Part shown: positions 24,172 to 36,929 of the stretch, piece after piece
Position numbering within the stretch: the first letter of the stretch is position 1
Layout: each line of letters opens with the position of its first letter
DNA from: Sclerotiophoma versabilis
Taxonomy: Eukaryota; Ascomycota; Dothideomycetes; Pleosporales; Didymellaceae
NCBI GenBank assembly: GCA_012274445.1
Contig: JAAROD010000011.1
Span: 868,001 to 932,000 of the forward strand
Reading direction: 5' to 3'
Length of the DNA: 64,000 nucleotides
Notes under the pieces: generated by a model
The model's database searches: none
Seen by the model: only the letters and a program-made list of their open reading frames with translations
What the model was told of the DNA's origin: nothing
Made by a program: the position numbers and the translations under genes

Positions 24172-24440
24172 TATAATTAAGCTTAAAGAACTATACTTAG
24201 GTAATTAATAGTATTTAATTAGTGCCTATCTAAGATTAGACGAAAGCTGTCTGTTATATACATAGGAAATCTGTGTAGGTTACGTAACCTATCTAAAGCA
24301 AGCTCCTACTTACTGTTAGGGTTGCTTATTACTATTATACTAATATAATAAGCTTCTAGTTAGCTCTAGAGCGGCTTACAGCTAATTCTCTAGGCTAATT
24401 AATCCTTATACAACTAACTAAGCAGCTTAATTACGTAACA
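24172..24440 (-). repeat. 3' LTR of Copia copy 1 (269 bp)
   Basis: It is identical in length to the partner LTR. Most differences I noticed between the two are C/T or G/A. On the minus strand it starts TGTTACGTAA and ends TTAATTATA, the latter from TTAATTACA. Confidence 0.9.
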
Positions 24441-27400
24441 CACCCTCTAGTTATTCTCTAATTTAAAAAGAAAGCAGCTAAATTATAGTTAAGTAGCTTG
24501 TTTAGTAGTTTTCTAGTAGTATAGGTCTAAAATATAGGGTTAAACAGGAGTCTAAGCACCTAAGTTACCTCTTAGTTAATCTTTTTAAATATCTCTAGTC
24601 CTTTAATCCTATCTTATATCCTCTTATACCTTAGTACTATAGTACTATAGCTAAAAGAGCTTTTTATAGTCTAGCAGGCAGCTTATTTATAGGTCTTTTA
24701 CTCTATCTAAGCTGCTTAATTACGTATAGATTACTTCTAGGCTTAGTTAGTAGTACCTTCTTTAGTAGTAGGGCTAAATAAGCGTCTAAATAGTTAGTTT
24801 TAAGCTTGTTTCTAGCGTAGTAAGGGTTATAGTAAATAATTTAAATAGCTAACTAGGTAGTAGCTAGAGGCTAGCGTCTGTAGTAAAGATTGCGCGCTAT
24901 AGGCTTAACCTTTACTAGCTCTATTAGCTATATAAGCAGGTACCCCCCTCTATTTTAATAATCTCTAAGTCTATATCTAAAATAGCTGTAAGTATACCTA
25001 AATTGCGTTTTAAGCAACTTATTAGTGCCTTATTTACTTATTTATTAGTCTTTTAGCCTAATTAGTCTAATTAGAGGTCCTTTTTATATCTTATAGTAGT
25101 TAGGCAGCGTCTAAACAAGCTTCTCTTTATCTTTTCTACAGCTCTTTTTAAACTTTTAGCTAACTTTTATTTAGAAATAATTAAAAGCCTAGCGCAAAGC
25201 GCGCACTACTACTACTATTACTACCTGCCTTGCCTTTATCTGTGCTGCTGCTACTACCTATAAGCTGCTTACTTGCCTAGCTAGCTTAGCTTTAGCTAAC
25301 TAAGCTTCTTCTGCTAGCCCTAGGGGCTCTATTAGGGTCTCTAACCCTATCTCTACTACTATAACTACTACTAGCACTAGCACTAGCAGTAGTAATAATA
25401 ATAACAACCCTGCTGTTCTTATCCCCTGCTAGAAGGGTGCCTTCTGCGCTACCCCCTGTAGAGGTTGTATAGCTGCGCTGCTAATAAGCAGTATAGCTGC
25501 TCTTTACTATAATTAGCTAGGCGGCTAATAGGCTAAGAGGTGTTTTTACTGCGCTACTAGGTACTTATACTATAAGCTATAGGTAATCTCTAAAAATAAG
25601 CTTATAAATAGTAGTCTAATAGCTTATTCTTAGTCCTGCCCCTCTTAAGCCTATTAGAGTTAAGCTGCATAATAAGCTTAGGCTTAATAGTAGAGTTACT
25701 ACTAGCGTAAGTAACTTATTCCTACTTATAATTTATCTTTAGTAGCTAATAAGCTTATAGCATATAACTAAGCTGCGCGTTACCTACTAGGTAATAAAGG
25801 GGCTTCTTAATAATAGTAAGATTAATGCGTAGAGGCCCTAGATTCTCTAGTAGAGGTAGTTTAGAGGTTAAGCTTATTAGCTACTAGTAGTGCGCTCTAA
25901 TAAGCTGCCTCTAGTAGTTTAGTAAGCTTAGCCTAGGTTTTTCTCTAGAGAAGGGGGTATCCTCTCTAGTTAGTTAAGAAATTAATCTTTTATTTCTCTA
26001 TTAATAAGCTTTTATTTATAGAACTATAACTTATATAACTTATTCTAATCTATAATAAGCTTATTATTACCTATTAAGCTGCTTATTTAGCTGTAAAACG
26101 TTACTATTAATTACCTTATTTTCTTAGTTTAATTCTATTATCTAATTAGTATACTGCTCTCTATCTATATCTAGGTAGATATTAAATAGGTTAAGATAGT
26201 CTAAAAAGTGCTTATAGGCTTGCCTAGGCAGCGCTTTTATAAGCCTGTTAGCTAGCATTTTATTAGTCTTTATATAGGTAATAGTAAAGGTACTCTTAGT
26301 ATACTCTTATTTTAACTATATATTTTATATATCTATATAGCGCAGCTAGGTAGTAAGTTACTTACTTTCTTTAACTACTAGCTAAATAGTTTGCTAGTTA
26401 TTATAAAAGATCTTCTATACTATGCCTAAGTTAAGTTATAGTTTATAGAGGAATTATTTTAGAGCTACGCTCTTCTTAGCTATATACTTTAAAGCTAGTA
26501 ATTCTGCCTTAGTAGTTAAAGTAGTTACTATAGCTTATTAAGCTACTTTCTATATAATTAGACCTCTAAAGAGCTGTATAATATAGCCCTAAGAAGATTA
26601 ATAGGTTAAACTATTATTAGTAAATAAGGCGTTACTGCACATAAGTAACTAGCTCCTAGAATAAGCTCTATACCTTATACCTAGGTGCTTAGTTCTATAT
26701 AAGTAGCTAAGAACCTAAGCTACTGCCTTAAAGTAAGCAGCTTCTAGGTTAGTTAGATAATAGGATAGTTAAGATACAGTATAAGCTATATCTAGATAGA
26801 TTATAATAGCTGTGTATAGAATAGACCTAACGCGCTTCTAATAGGCTTTAATCTCCTATTTTAAAGCTTCTCTCTTATACCTAGAGAGCTTAGTTATTAG
26901 AAAGAAGGTACTTAGAAACAACCTCTTGTCTATAACCTTAAATTTAGAAGTAAGCTTCTTAATATAGGAGTTATGCGTAAGTGTAATAGTATAAGCAGCT
27001 TAATTCTAGATAATTTAAACTCTAAGGAACTATTTAGCAGCTCTATAATCTTTAATCTAATATTTACTTATAAGTAAGCTTATTAGCTACTCTATAGCAG
27101 CTTAATTATCTCTATAATATACTAGGAGGATATTATCTATATAGAAAAGTAGAACTATCCTTTACTTATTATTAAAGAAGAGGTAAGGCTCTTTCTTTAA
27201 TAACTTTAAACTAAGCACCTAGAGTATGCTAAATAGCTTCTTATACTATAAGACTAGTAAATTACGTAGTCTATATAGAGCTTATAGTAAGCAGACTACC
27301 TAATTAGGTTTTCTAAACCTATTAGGCAGCTTATAGAGTACCTAAGGCTAGTTCTAGTAGCTTGCGTTAAGAAACGCGCCTACTATATTATACTAATATA

Positions 27401-30400
27401 GCTTAAGGTTAAACTGTGCAGCTATTACTACTATAGTATAAAAAGATTATATAGTAAGTATTATAGTATAGGTTAACTTAATTAAATTCTTAGCCTATAA
27501 GTCTCTATATATATAAATTCTAGCTTTATATTTTATAAAGTATCTATTTTAGTTAAACTTATATATAAAGACCTATTTAAGTAGTAAAGGCCTGTCTAAG
27601 CTACTTAGTTAGTTAATTTCTTCCTATATATGCTTTTTAATAAGTGTTAATATTTTTTTCTTATACACCTAGTAAAATAGAGCGCCTAGTAAGTAGTATA
27701 TAAGCTCTTTCTATTTATTAGGGAGTAGAGAGAGCTTATTATAGTATGTGCGCTGCTTAATTTAAGTAACTAATCTCTTAGCCTATAGGGCTAAGGTATT
27801 AATAACTATATATATAGTAATTAGGTTTCTTTTAAGCTCTCTATACCTTTCTATATACTTAAATAGAGGTTTAAGCATCTATAAATACTCTACTAATTAA
27901 ATTAAGCTAATTATAGTATATAGGCCTGCTCTATTAGCCCCTCTATTATCTTCTCTAAGCTTATTATACTGTTAGTTACAGAGCTAACAGCTTAACCTAA
28001 TAGCTGTGCCTGTGCCTCTGCGCCTTTCTACACTTCTTATACTTAGTTAACCTACTTCTATTACTCTCTAAAATAGTATAAGAATAATTAGGGAGCTAGG
28101 TCTAATAGGTAGATTATTATAATTCTTAATACCTGCTAGTAAGCTCTCTTCTTTAATAGTAGAGTGCACTTTCTATAAGTTACTAGATAGGGTCTCTATA
28201 TAAGAAGCCTCTAGATTATTACTAAGCTACTTATTATTAGGCTTAGGCATAGAATTAGGTAAGAGTAGACCTATATCTTATTACTCTGTGCAAATCTCTA
28301 TTAGTTTACTAGCTAAGCTAACTAATTACATAGTCTTATTTTTAGGAGCTTAATTAGTACTAGACTAGCCTTCTAGTAACTAACTTCTCTCTAGAGGTTT
28401 ACCCCTAAGCTATTACTTAGTAGGTAAGTTAAGTAATAGATCTTCTCCTTTTATAATAGAGAGCTTAATTACGTCTTTTATATATATAATTTTACTAGTT
28501 TTATAAAGTATCTTAATTATAGCAGTTACTTCTAATACTAGAATAGTATCTAACTTATCTCTGCTATAAAAGAGCTTCTTATTAAAGGTTATATTACACG
28601 TTATAATTACCTAGTTAAGTTAGGGTACCTATATCCTATAGATATTAGTAGCTTAGTAGCCTACTAAATACCTAATATAGCCTCTTAGAGTAACTTTAAA
28701 GCCTCTCTAATTACGCCTAGCTGCTTATTCTCTGTTTAAGAGGTAGGCACGGCAGCTGTATGCATATATCCTGCTCTAATTAGGTCTTAGATTAGCTGTA
28801 ACTGCCCTTACCTGCTTAGGTTAGTACTAGTAGAAGTATTATATAAACTACTAGTTAAGCTGCTTATTTAGACTCTAAAGCTTATTTACGTATAACAGGC
28901 TTATATTATAGAGCTAGGCTGCTGCTATAACTACCTTAGGCTAGAGCTTCTTAGGTAAGTTTAAGCTACTTCTTATCTTAATAGACTTAGTAATAATCTC
29001 TTAGCTCTCTCTTTTAGCAGCTCTATTTAGCTTATATATATATAGCAGGACCTATTTAATATTAATTTCTACTTTAAGCGCCTAGTATTCGTATAGGGAG
29101 CTCTCTTACTATAGTAAGGTAGTAGTATTATTATCCTAGCTTATTTTGCAGATATAGAGCTTATACTAGGTAGCTACCTAGCTTAAGAAATTAGTTAGAG
29201 CATATAAAATCTTAATCTAAGTCTTTTCTTGCAGTGTGTATATAAAGAGCTTCCTACTATAGTACTTCTTAATTAAAAGCATCTATAGTTTACTGCCTCT
29301 GCCTAGGGGCATATTAAATAGGTTCTATCTAATTCTCTAGAATAGCTAAGCAGGCTTCTTATAAGGTCTGCGTAAAATAACCTGCTTAGTATATATAGTT
29401 ATATACACCTTATAGTTCTTTTAAAGCGTCCTACTTATATATACACTACACGCGCACTATATAAGTACTTAAAGAGCTTCTAGGCCTAGATATCTAGCAT
29501 AGGTGTGCTACAGCTACTCTATTAAGCTTCTAGGATATAAGTTATATAAGCGTTTTATTATTACTGCGTTTAATAGGCTTAAAAAGTAGTATAATAGTAG
29601 CTTATATTTAAAGAAAGTAAGGTTATAAGCACGCTGTAGAGTAGCACACACAATACTTCTATTTAGATCTTTAATATAACTAACTTAGAGAGTACTATTA
29701 AGGCCTAGGTACTATACCTCTTTTTCCTATAATTAAGCTTCTAAGATTATATTAATATAAAATTCTTCTACTATAACAACGTTCTAAAGAAGTAGGTCCT
29801 CTATATTTAGGCTGCGCCTTCTATAAAGAGCGTTCTTAAATAAATAAGCTTCTTAGCCTATAATAGAGAACGCTTAGGTACCTGCTTCTACTATATCTGT
29901 TAAGGTAGCTAGTATAAAGGTGCTAGGTATAAGCTTATCTACGCTGTTAACTAGGTAAGTAGCAGCTCTATTATCTAAAATTATGCTCTCTAATAGGGGA
30001 TAGGTGTTAAAGTCTATAAGGTTATAGACTCTTAGCTTCTCCTCTACCCCTAAGTTTATTAGGAGTCTTATTATTATCTTTAGGTTAATAAGAGCTACTT
30101 AGACGTTGCCTAGAAACTTAGCTTTAGGCACTCTACTTATAGGTTAAGGTGCGCTGCCTACTATAATAGCGCAGAGAGCTTATAAGTACTAGCTAAGTTG
30201 CTTAATTAACTTCTTTAGGTCCTTAAAGTTATTAGAGTTAAGCTTCTAAAGTATATTCTAGTAGTGTAATTCCTTAAGATAGTAAGAAGGCATAGACAAG
30301 CCTCTTACTACTGTCTCTAGTACTTAGTATTTAGTTACCTTCTACCTATAGGTGTTCCCTTTTTTCTTGCAGGGGCATTTATAGCTGTTGCCTATAGCTA

Positions 30401-31489
30401 AGTAGCTTAAGTTACTAGCAGGAGCACTTTAGGCAATATCAAAGCGGTTGCTAAAGGTAGTAAACATACTAGGGGTATTCTTCTCTGCCCTTATTATATG
30501 CTTATACATTAGGCCACTAAAGACCCTGCTTACTTAGTCTAAAGTAAGCGTTTTAAGCCCTAGGATAGTATCTAAGATAATTCTTTAGTGCATAGTGCAG
30601 GCCTATTTAGAAGTAATCTTATAGCTTAATACATTTAAGAAGTCTTAGATAGTAAGCTCCCTATTAACCTCTATAAGCTTATAAGCCTTAGCTCTTATAT
30701 AGAGGTATAACTACTTCTAGTACTAGTCTTATAAAGCAGCTTGTCCCTACTTAGCAGCTCTAAGGTAAGCCCTATACTTAGCTTGTACTTAGTTCTTAGT
30801 ACTAAGTAAAGTAGGAGCAAGCTCCTCTCTTAGGGCCTAGATAAGCAATTATAGGGTTATACTGTTACCTAAAATAAGCTGTACTATTACTAGTAACATA
30901 ATTAATAGGGACATAGTAGTGTTAACCTAGTTCTATAGCTTCTAAAGGCGCTTAGCCCTAGCTACCTACTTGCTTAATTTAATCCTGTACTTAGTAAGCT
31001 CCTAGTTATATGCTTTAGTGCTTATTAGAGTTAAGGTGCTATAAGGCGTGCGCGTATTAATTAGCTATATTAATTAACTTTAGGTTAAGTGCGCTAGGGG
31101 CCTTTTATTAAATGTTAAGCTTCCTGCTAGTTATTTAGAAGCTCTAAAGGAATCCTCTAAGCTACCTAGCAGTAGCTAAGAAGCTCTCTTATATATACTA
31201 GAAGTATCTAGAGTATCTAGGTTAACTAGATTCTATATATTACACAGCTTAGTATGCTATATAAGCTGTATATACTAATTAGGCTAGTTAGTTTAAGACT
31301 TTAGTTAAAAGGTGCCTGCAGGGATAGTTAATTAAGCTTATAAGCTATAGTTAACTAGCTTACTTATAGTAGTAATTTATAGTTACTAAGAATTTAGGTT
31401 TAATTAGAGTAGTTAAGCTGCGTCTAATAAGCTCTATTTAGCTAAGTGCACAGAGAGATCTACTATTCTTAGAAAGCTAGGCTTATAAC

Positions 31490-31758
31490 TATAATTAAGC
31501 TTAAAGGACTATACTTAGGTAATTAATAGTATTTAATTAGTGCCTATCTAAGATTAGATAAAAGCTGTTTGTTATATATATAGGAAATCTGTATAGGTTA
31601 CGTAACCTATCTAAAGTAAGCTCCTGCTTACTATTAGAGTTGCTTATTACTATTATACTAATATAATAAGCTTCTAGTTAGCTCTAGAGCGGCTCGCAGC
31701 TAATTTTTTAGGCTAATTAATCTCTATACAACTAACTAAGCAGCTTAATTGCGTAATA
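31490..31758 (-). repeat. 5' LTR of Copia copy 1 (269 bp)
   Basis: It is the partner of 24172-24440. The sequence GTTATAAGCCTAGCTTTC directly inside it on the minus strand also follows the LTR in the other two Copia copies, so it marks the primer-binding site region. Confidence 0.9.
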
Positions 31759-34700
31759 ACTTCTTAATATATATTAGCTATAATTATTTTATTCTTATAC
31801 TTCTTTTATAGTACTAGTACTTTTATAGCTATATACCTTCTTAGAAAGAATTCTCTCTAACTAAAAAGTATACTAGGCTAGTCTATACTTCTAGAGGTTA
31901 AACTATAGTTTACTTAGAATAGAGTAGTCTTAATAGTTATATAGAGGCTATTATTATATATAAACTCTATAATAGAGATCTATAGTACCTAATTATCTTA
32001 TTCTAGAAAGTAGTAGTACTTTAGATACTATTTAAGTATTTAGTTTTACCTTTTAGTTTACTTATCTATTTTAGAATAGTAGGTAGAGATAAGTACTCTT
32101 CTAGAATTAAGGTAGTATTAGAAGGTATTCTAGTATTTAGTATTTATTAAGAGACCTTAATCTAAGATAATATATTTTAGTACTCTATATAGTTAGATTA
32201 TTTCTCTTATCTAAGCCTAAGTAAGGTTAATACTATTCTAGTTATTTTAAACTAGAATATAATAGGCTATCTTTATTAATTAGTATACTACTACTAGTAT
32301 TATATTATATACTATACTACTTAGTTTACTTAGAGAAAGCTCTATAATAAAGTCTATTATAGCTTTCTTATATAGCCTATTAGGTAGTAGTAGTAGTTAA
32401 AGTAACCTATATAGCTTATATTAGGTAGAAGTTAATCTTCTATAGAGTATATACTTCTAGTAGTACCACTTAATATTACCTTTTATACCTTTTTACTTAT
32501 ATTAGTACTAGAGCTTCTTAAGTATTCTTCTTATACTAAAGTAGCCTACTAGTAGGTTATTATAGTACTCTTAGAGTGCTACTACCTTCTTCTTAGGTAT
32601 TAAAAAGTATTTTATTTCTAACTAGGCTAGACTATTCTTCTATAGGTTACTTTAACTCTCTTTAGAGTTAGAGAGTAATAGCTATACTTCTATATATACT
32701 TTCTTACTATCTTTTTTTTAAATTACCTATTATTTCTTAGAAACCTATAAGTTAGTCTTCTAGAACTTCTAGAAAGCCTTACTTATTTTAGTTAGTAGCT
32801 TTTTAATACTAGCTAACCTTATAAGTATAGCTACTATTTAGATACTTAAGTTTTTTTTTTCTAATAAAAGGTCTTTAAAGAGTTATATAAAAGTCTTATT
32901 ATACTTTTATAAAAGCTTATATACCTTAGCTATATAGTTTAGCTACTAAAATAGCCTATTTACTAGGTTTATAGTATTTAGTTTATAGGTTAGAATAAAG
33001 TTATATTAGCTTAATACTAAATATAACCTTACCTACTAGTAGTTTAATACCTTAGTCTCTATAAACTACTTTAGGTTTATATAGTCTATTAGAATCTTAA
33101 AATAGATTTCTTAGAGGTAATAGTACTAATACTTTAAGCTTTTTACTATTACTAGTAGTTTTTAGTTATATACTTTATAATTATACTCTACTTAGATAAG
33201 CTTATATAAGTAGAAGTTAACTAGCCTTTATTAGGCCTTCTTATCTAGTTCTAGGCTATACTAGCTTAGTATACCTATAATTACTCTACTAGAAGTGTCT
33301 ACTTTAACTCTTATTAGCTTACTTCTTTTAAAATAGATAAGTATTAGCACTTCTAGAAAGGTATTCTTTAGAATTCTAAAGGCTTTCTTTACCTTTTCTA
33401 GCAGCTTTATATATTAGCTCTTCTTCTTCTTTATAGCTAAGCTACTTCTAGCCTACTTTAGCTCTTTCTTTATTAAAGTTATTAAAGAGAGAGTAATTTA
33501 GCTAAAACTATAGATAAACTATTTATAATAGTTTATAAAGCTAATAAATATATAAGTATTACGTATAGTTATAGGTAGTAGCTAATCTTAGATTGTTTTA
33601 ACCTATTCTAGGTTAATACTAACCTTATTAGGTAATACTATATACTCTAGGTATTTAGTATATTATATATACTATTTATACTTTAAAAGCTTTATATATA
33701 GCTTTACCTAGTATAGTCTCTATAGAACTTCTTTAATATAGAGAATATATTTCTCTTTAGTATTAAAGAAGATTAGAATATTATCTAGGTATATAATATA
33801 GGTAATATTAACTAACTCTACTAGAGCTTTATTTATATAAGCTTAGAATTAAGTAGGTATATTAGTAAGCCTAAACAGTATTACTATATACTTAAAATAG
33901 CTGTACCTAGTTCTAAATATAGTTTTCTACTTATCCTCTTTCTTAATTCTAATTCTATAGTAAGTGTTTCTAATATCTAGCTTAGTATAGACCTTTACTT
34001 AGAATAGATACTCTAGAGATTTAGTTATTAGAAGTAAAGAGTTATAGTTCTTTACTATAATATTATTGAGGCCTTAGTAGTCTATATATAGCTTAAGGCT
34101 ACTATTCTTCTTTTTTATAAAGAGTATAGAGGCACTTACTAGAAACTTTAAGTAGTAAATCTATTTTCTAGTTATATAATTAGTAAGGTATTTCTATAAG
34201 ACTACTAGTTCTACCTTAAATAACCTATATAGAGGTTAGAAGAGCAGTATACTATTCTCTACTAGAGTAATTACTAGATTATTTAAGCTATACTTAGGTA
34301 GCTTTCTAGAGTTATCTTCTAATACTATATTAGTATAATTAGAGTACTATAGAGGAAGGTTAGCTATTTTACTTCTTTTTAGCCTACTCTAGCCTATAAA
34401 GTTAATAAGGTACGTATATATATCTACTCTAGAATCTTATATAGTATATTCTAACTCTTTAGTATCTTCTATAGCTATTTTCTAGAACTTATCTATATCT
34501 TTAGCTTTAGTTCTTCTAAATAATATATACCTACTAGCGTAGTTAATTCTAGGCTAATATATATTAATTTAGAGTAGGCTAAGGTATATCTTATACTTTT
34601 TAAGATTAGTAATAATAAATAGTAAATTATAAGTTTTTCTTTTACTTTATAAATCTATAATAGTTATTCTTATAGTTATAGTACTATAAACTAGTATACT

Positions 34701-36247
34701 ACTACTATTTACCTCTTTAGCTAATTACTAAGGTAATAGGTTAACTTAGAGGTCTTACTTCTTTACTACTATTATAGATAGTAGGTTTAATTAAGAACCT
34801 CTATCTATTAGTACTTCTATTAAGCCTAATAACTCTATAACAGCCTATACTATAAGTAGGTATATAGGTTATAGGTATAATATAGTATAGAGAGTTCTAA
34901 GATTCTTACTCTCTTTAAGGTAGGAGATATAGGTAAGAAGGTATAGATTTACTTCTTCTACTCTCTACCTTTTTCTAAGTCTAACTCTTCTTTAGGTTTC
35001 TTAGACTTATTAGAGTTAAAGTAGTTAGGTTAGATATATCTAGCTTTCTTATACCTATTATATGTTACTAAGAAGAATCTTAGCTTATTATAAGACTACC
35101 TAGGCTATTTTTAGCTATTATAGGTTAGACTTCCCTTACTTACGTACTTTAGAGCCTCTTTTAGTTTCTGTTTACTCTTTAAGCTCTTTTTATATTTCTC
35201 TTAATTTCTTATAGGTCTTTCTTTCTATAGGTTCTTAGAGTAGCTTCTCTAGTAGTAAATAATATTTATAACCTCTTCTACCTATATAAGTATTCTATAA
35301 TATTTCTTAGAGTATATAAAGAGTTACTTATAAATATCTATAGGTAATATATAGATATACTCTATTACTTATAGGTTAAATCTATATATATTACTTAACT
35401 CTTCTTAGTAAGGCTTTATATAGTCTAATAAATCTATTAGGTTTTAATAAGAGAGTATATAGGCTTAAGTTAGAGCTTTATATACTTATTACTGTTTTTC
35501 TAAGATAGTACCTAGAGAGCTTAGTATTATAGCTTTTATAGCCTTCTAGATTAGTTTCTATAATAGAGATATATAGAGTTAGTTAGTATAATAAGTATTC
35601 TAAAGGCTCTTTATAGTTTCTAAGAAGTACTATATACTAAAATCTACCTTCTATAACTTCTATAGGAAGTTAGTAGGTAGCTTATTAAAGAAATACTTAT
35701 AATTATATTTTTAGAAGTTATATTCTGCCTAGTTATATTTTATAAACTTATATTATAGTTTAAAGTATAGTAAGCCTACTATTAAAGCTACTAGAGCTAT
35801 TATAGTTTCTTAGAAAATAGTATAAATAAATTATAGTATATTATAGTCTCTAGTAAGGTATTTAGCCTAGGCTTCTTAAAGTGCAGCTACTTTCTACTAC
35901 TTAGTAGCTCTTTTATACTAGGCTTCTAACTTCTATAGTTCTTAGTTTATATTATTCTTTACTAAAGTACTCTAGGCCTTTATAGGCTATTATAACTTAT
36001 TTTACTAAGTTTTAGCTTATAAAAGTAGATTTTAAGTTCTATTTACTATATTACTAGAGTTTAAATATTATATATTGCTTAGTGTAGTAGCTAGAGCCTT
36101 TATTATTATTAAGATAGAGAATTTCTCTGCAGATATAGAGAGTAGAGCTTCTTATAGTAGTAGAGTTAACTCTTCTACTAAGAGACTAGATCTAATACTT
36201 ATTATATAGTTCTATATCTTACTTTTATAAAGTAAGAGTAAATAGAA

Positions 36248-36453
36248 TATTAGGCTCTAAGGCTAGAAGTACTAAAGAAGAAGATTATAATATAGAATAG
36301 AATAATATAAACAGCTATAGAGTTAATTAGTAAACTATAGACTATTTACTAGAGACTAGTAAATAGATAGAAAGAGACTATATATATAGAGAGGTTACTT
36401 TACCTAGAGTACCTTCTAGTTCTTCTAGGCTAGAGAGCCTAAGAGGCCTAATA
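36248..36453 (-). repeat. 5' LTR of Gypsy family B (206 bp)
   Basis: It is the same length as the solo LTR at 44093-44298 and closely similar to it. Its ends form the imperfect inverted pair TATTAGGC / GGCCTAATA, which RIP would produce from TGTTAGGCC / GGCCTAACA. Confidence 0.8.
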
Positions 36454-36742
36454 CTTATAGTATATATATAAAAAGCTTTCTACTATAGTACTTCTTTATT
36501 AAAAGTATCTATAGTTTACTACTTCTATTTAGAGGTATATTAAATAGGTTCTATCTAATTCTCTAGAATAGCTAAGTAGGCTTCTTATAAGGTTTATATA
36601 AAATAACCTACTTAGTATATATAGTTATATATACCTTATAGTTCTTTTAGAGTATTCTACTTATATATATACTATATACACGCTATATAAGTACTTAAAG
36701 AGCTTCTAGGCCTAGATAGCTAGCTTAGGTGTACTATAGCTA

Positions 36743-36929
36743 TTAAGAGTTAAAGTAGCCTTCTAATAAGTATTTATTTATCCTATACTATAGAAGTAGA
36801 AAGATAGAGAAGAAAGAAGGAATTATGTCCTCTTATATAAGATATAGTAGAATACTAAGCTATACTCTATAATTACGTGCGTAGGTTTAGTGCGTAGTCT
36901 TATATACTTAGGGCTTAGCCTATTATAAT
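36743..36929 (-). repeat. 3' LTR of Gypsy family C (187 bp)
   Basis: It pairs with 43311-43497 at equal length with only scattered, mostly C/T-type, differences. The exact ends are uncertain by a base or two. Confidence 0.85.

Larger units (their letters stand above)
24172..31758 (-). mobile_element. Copia LTR retrotransposon, copy 1, complete structure
   Basis: The element is 7587 bp with two 269-bp LTRs and is flanked by the 5-bp duplication ACTTC (24167-24171 and 31759-31763). On the minus strand a purine tract AGAGGGTG abuts the left (3') LTR. The Ty1/copia reverse transcriptase motif YVDDILL is readable at about 27123-27143 as YIDNILL, with changes expected from RIP. gag lies towards the right LTR. 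Stops throughout make it inactive. It keeps more GC than the other Copia copies, so it is probably the youngest insertion here. Confidence 0.9.
23600..36453 (-). mobile_element. Gypsy LTR retrotransposon (family B), interrupted by a Copia element
   Basis: On the minus strand, the RIP-altered reverse transcriptase core YLDDILI lies at 33771-33791 (second Asp now Asn). Integrase-like and C-terminal coding remnants extend left to about 23600, and gag-like sequence lies at 35-36 kb. The 5' LTR is 36248-36453. Copia copy 1 splits the element at 24172-31758. I could not find the 3' LTR on the left, so that end is truncated or unrecognisable. All frames are full of stops. The element sits inside Copia copy 2, because the sequence right of 36453 resumes Copia at a point matching 29232. 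Confidence 0.75.
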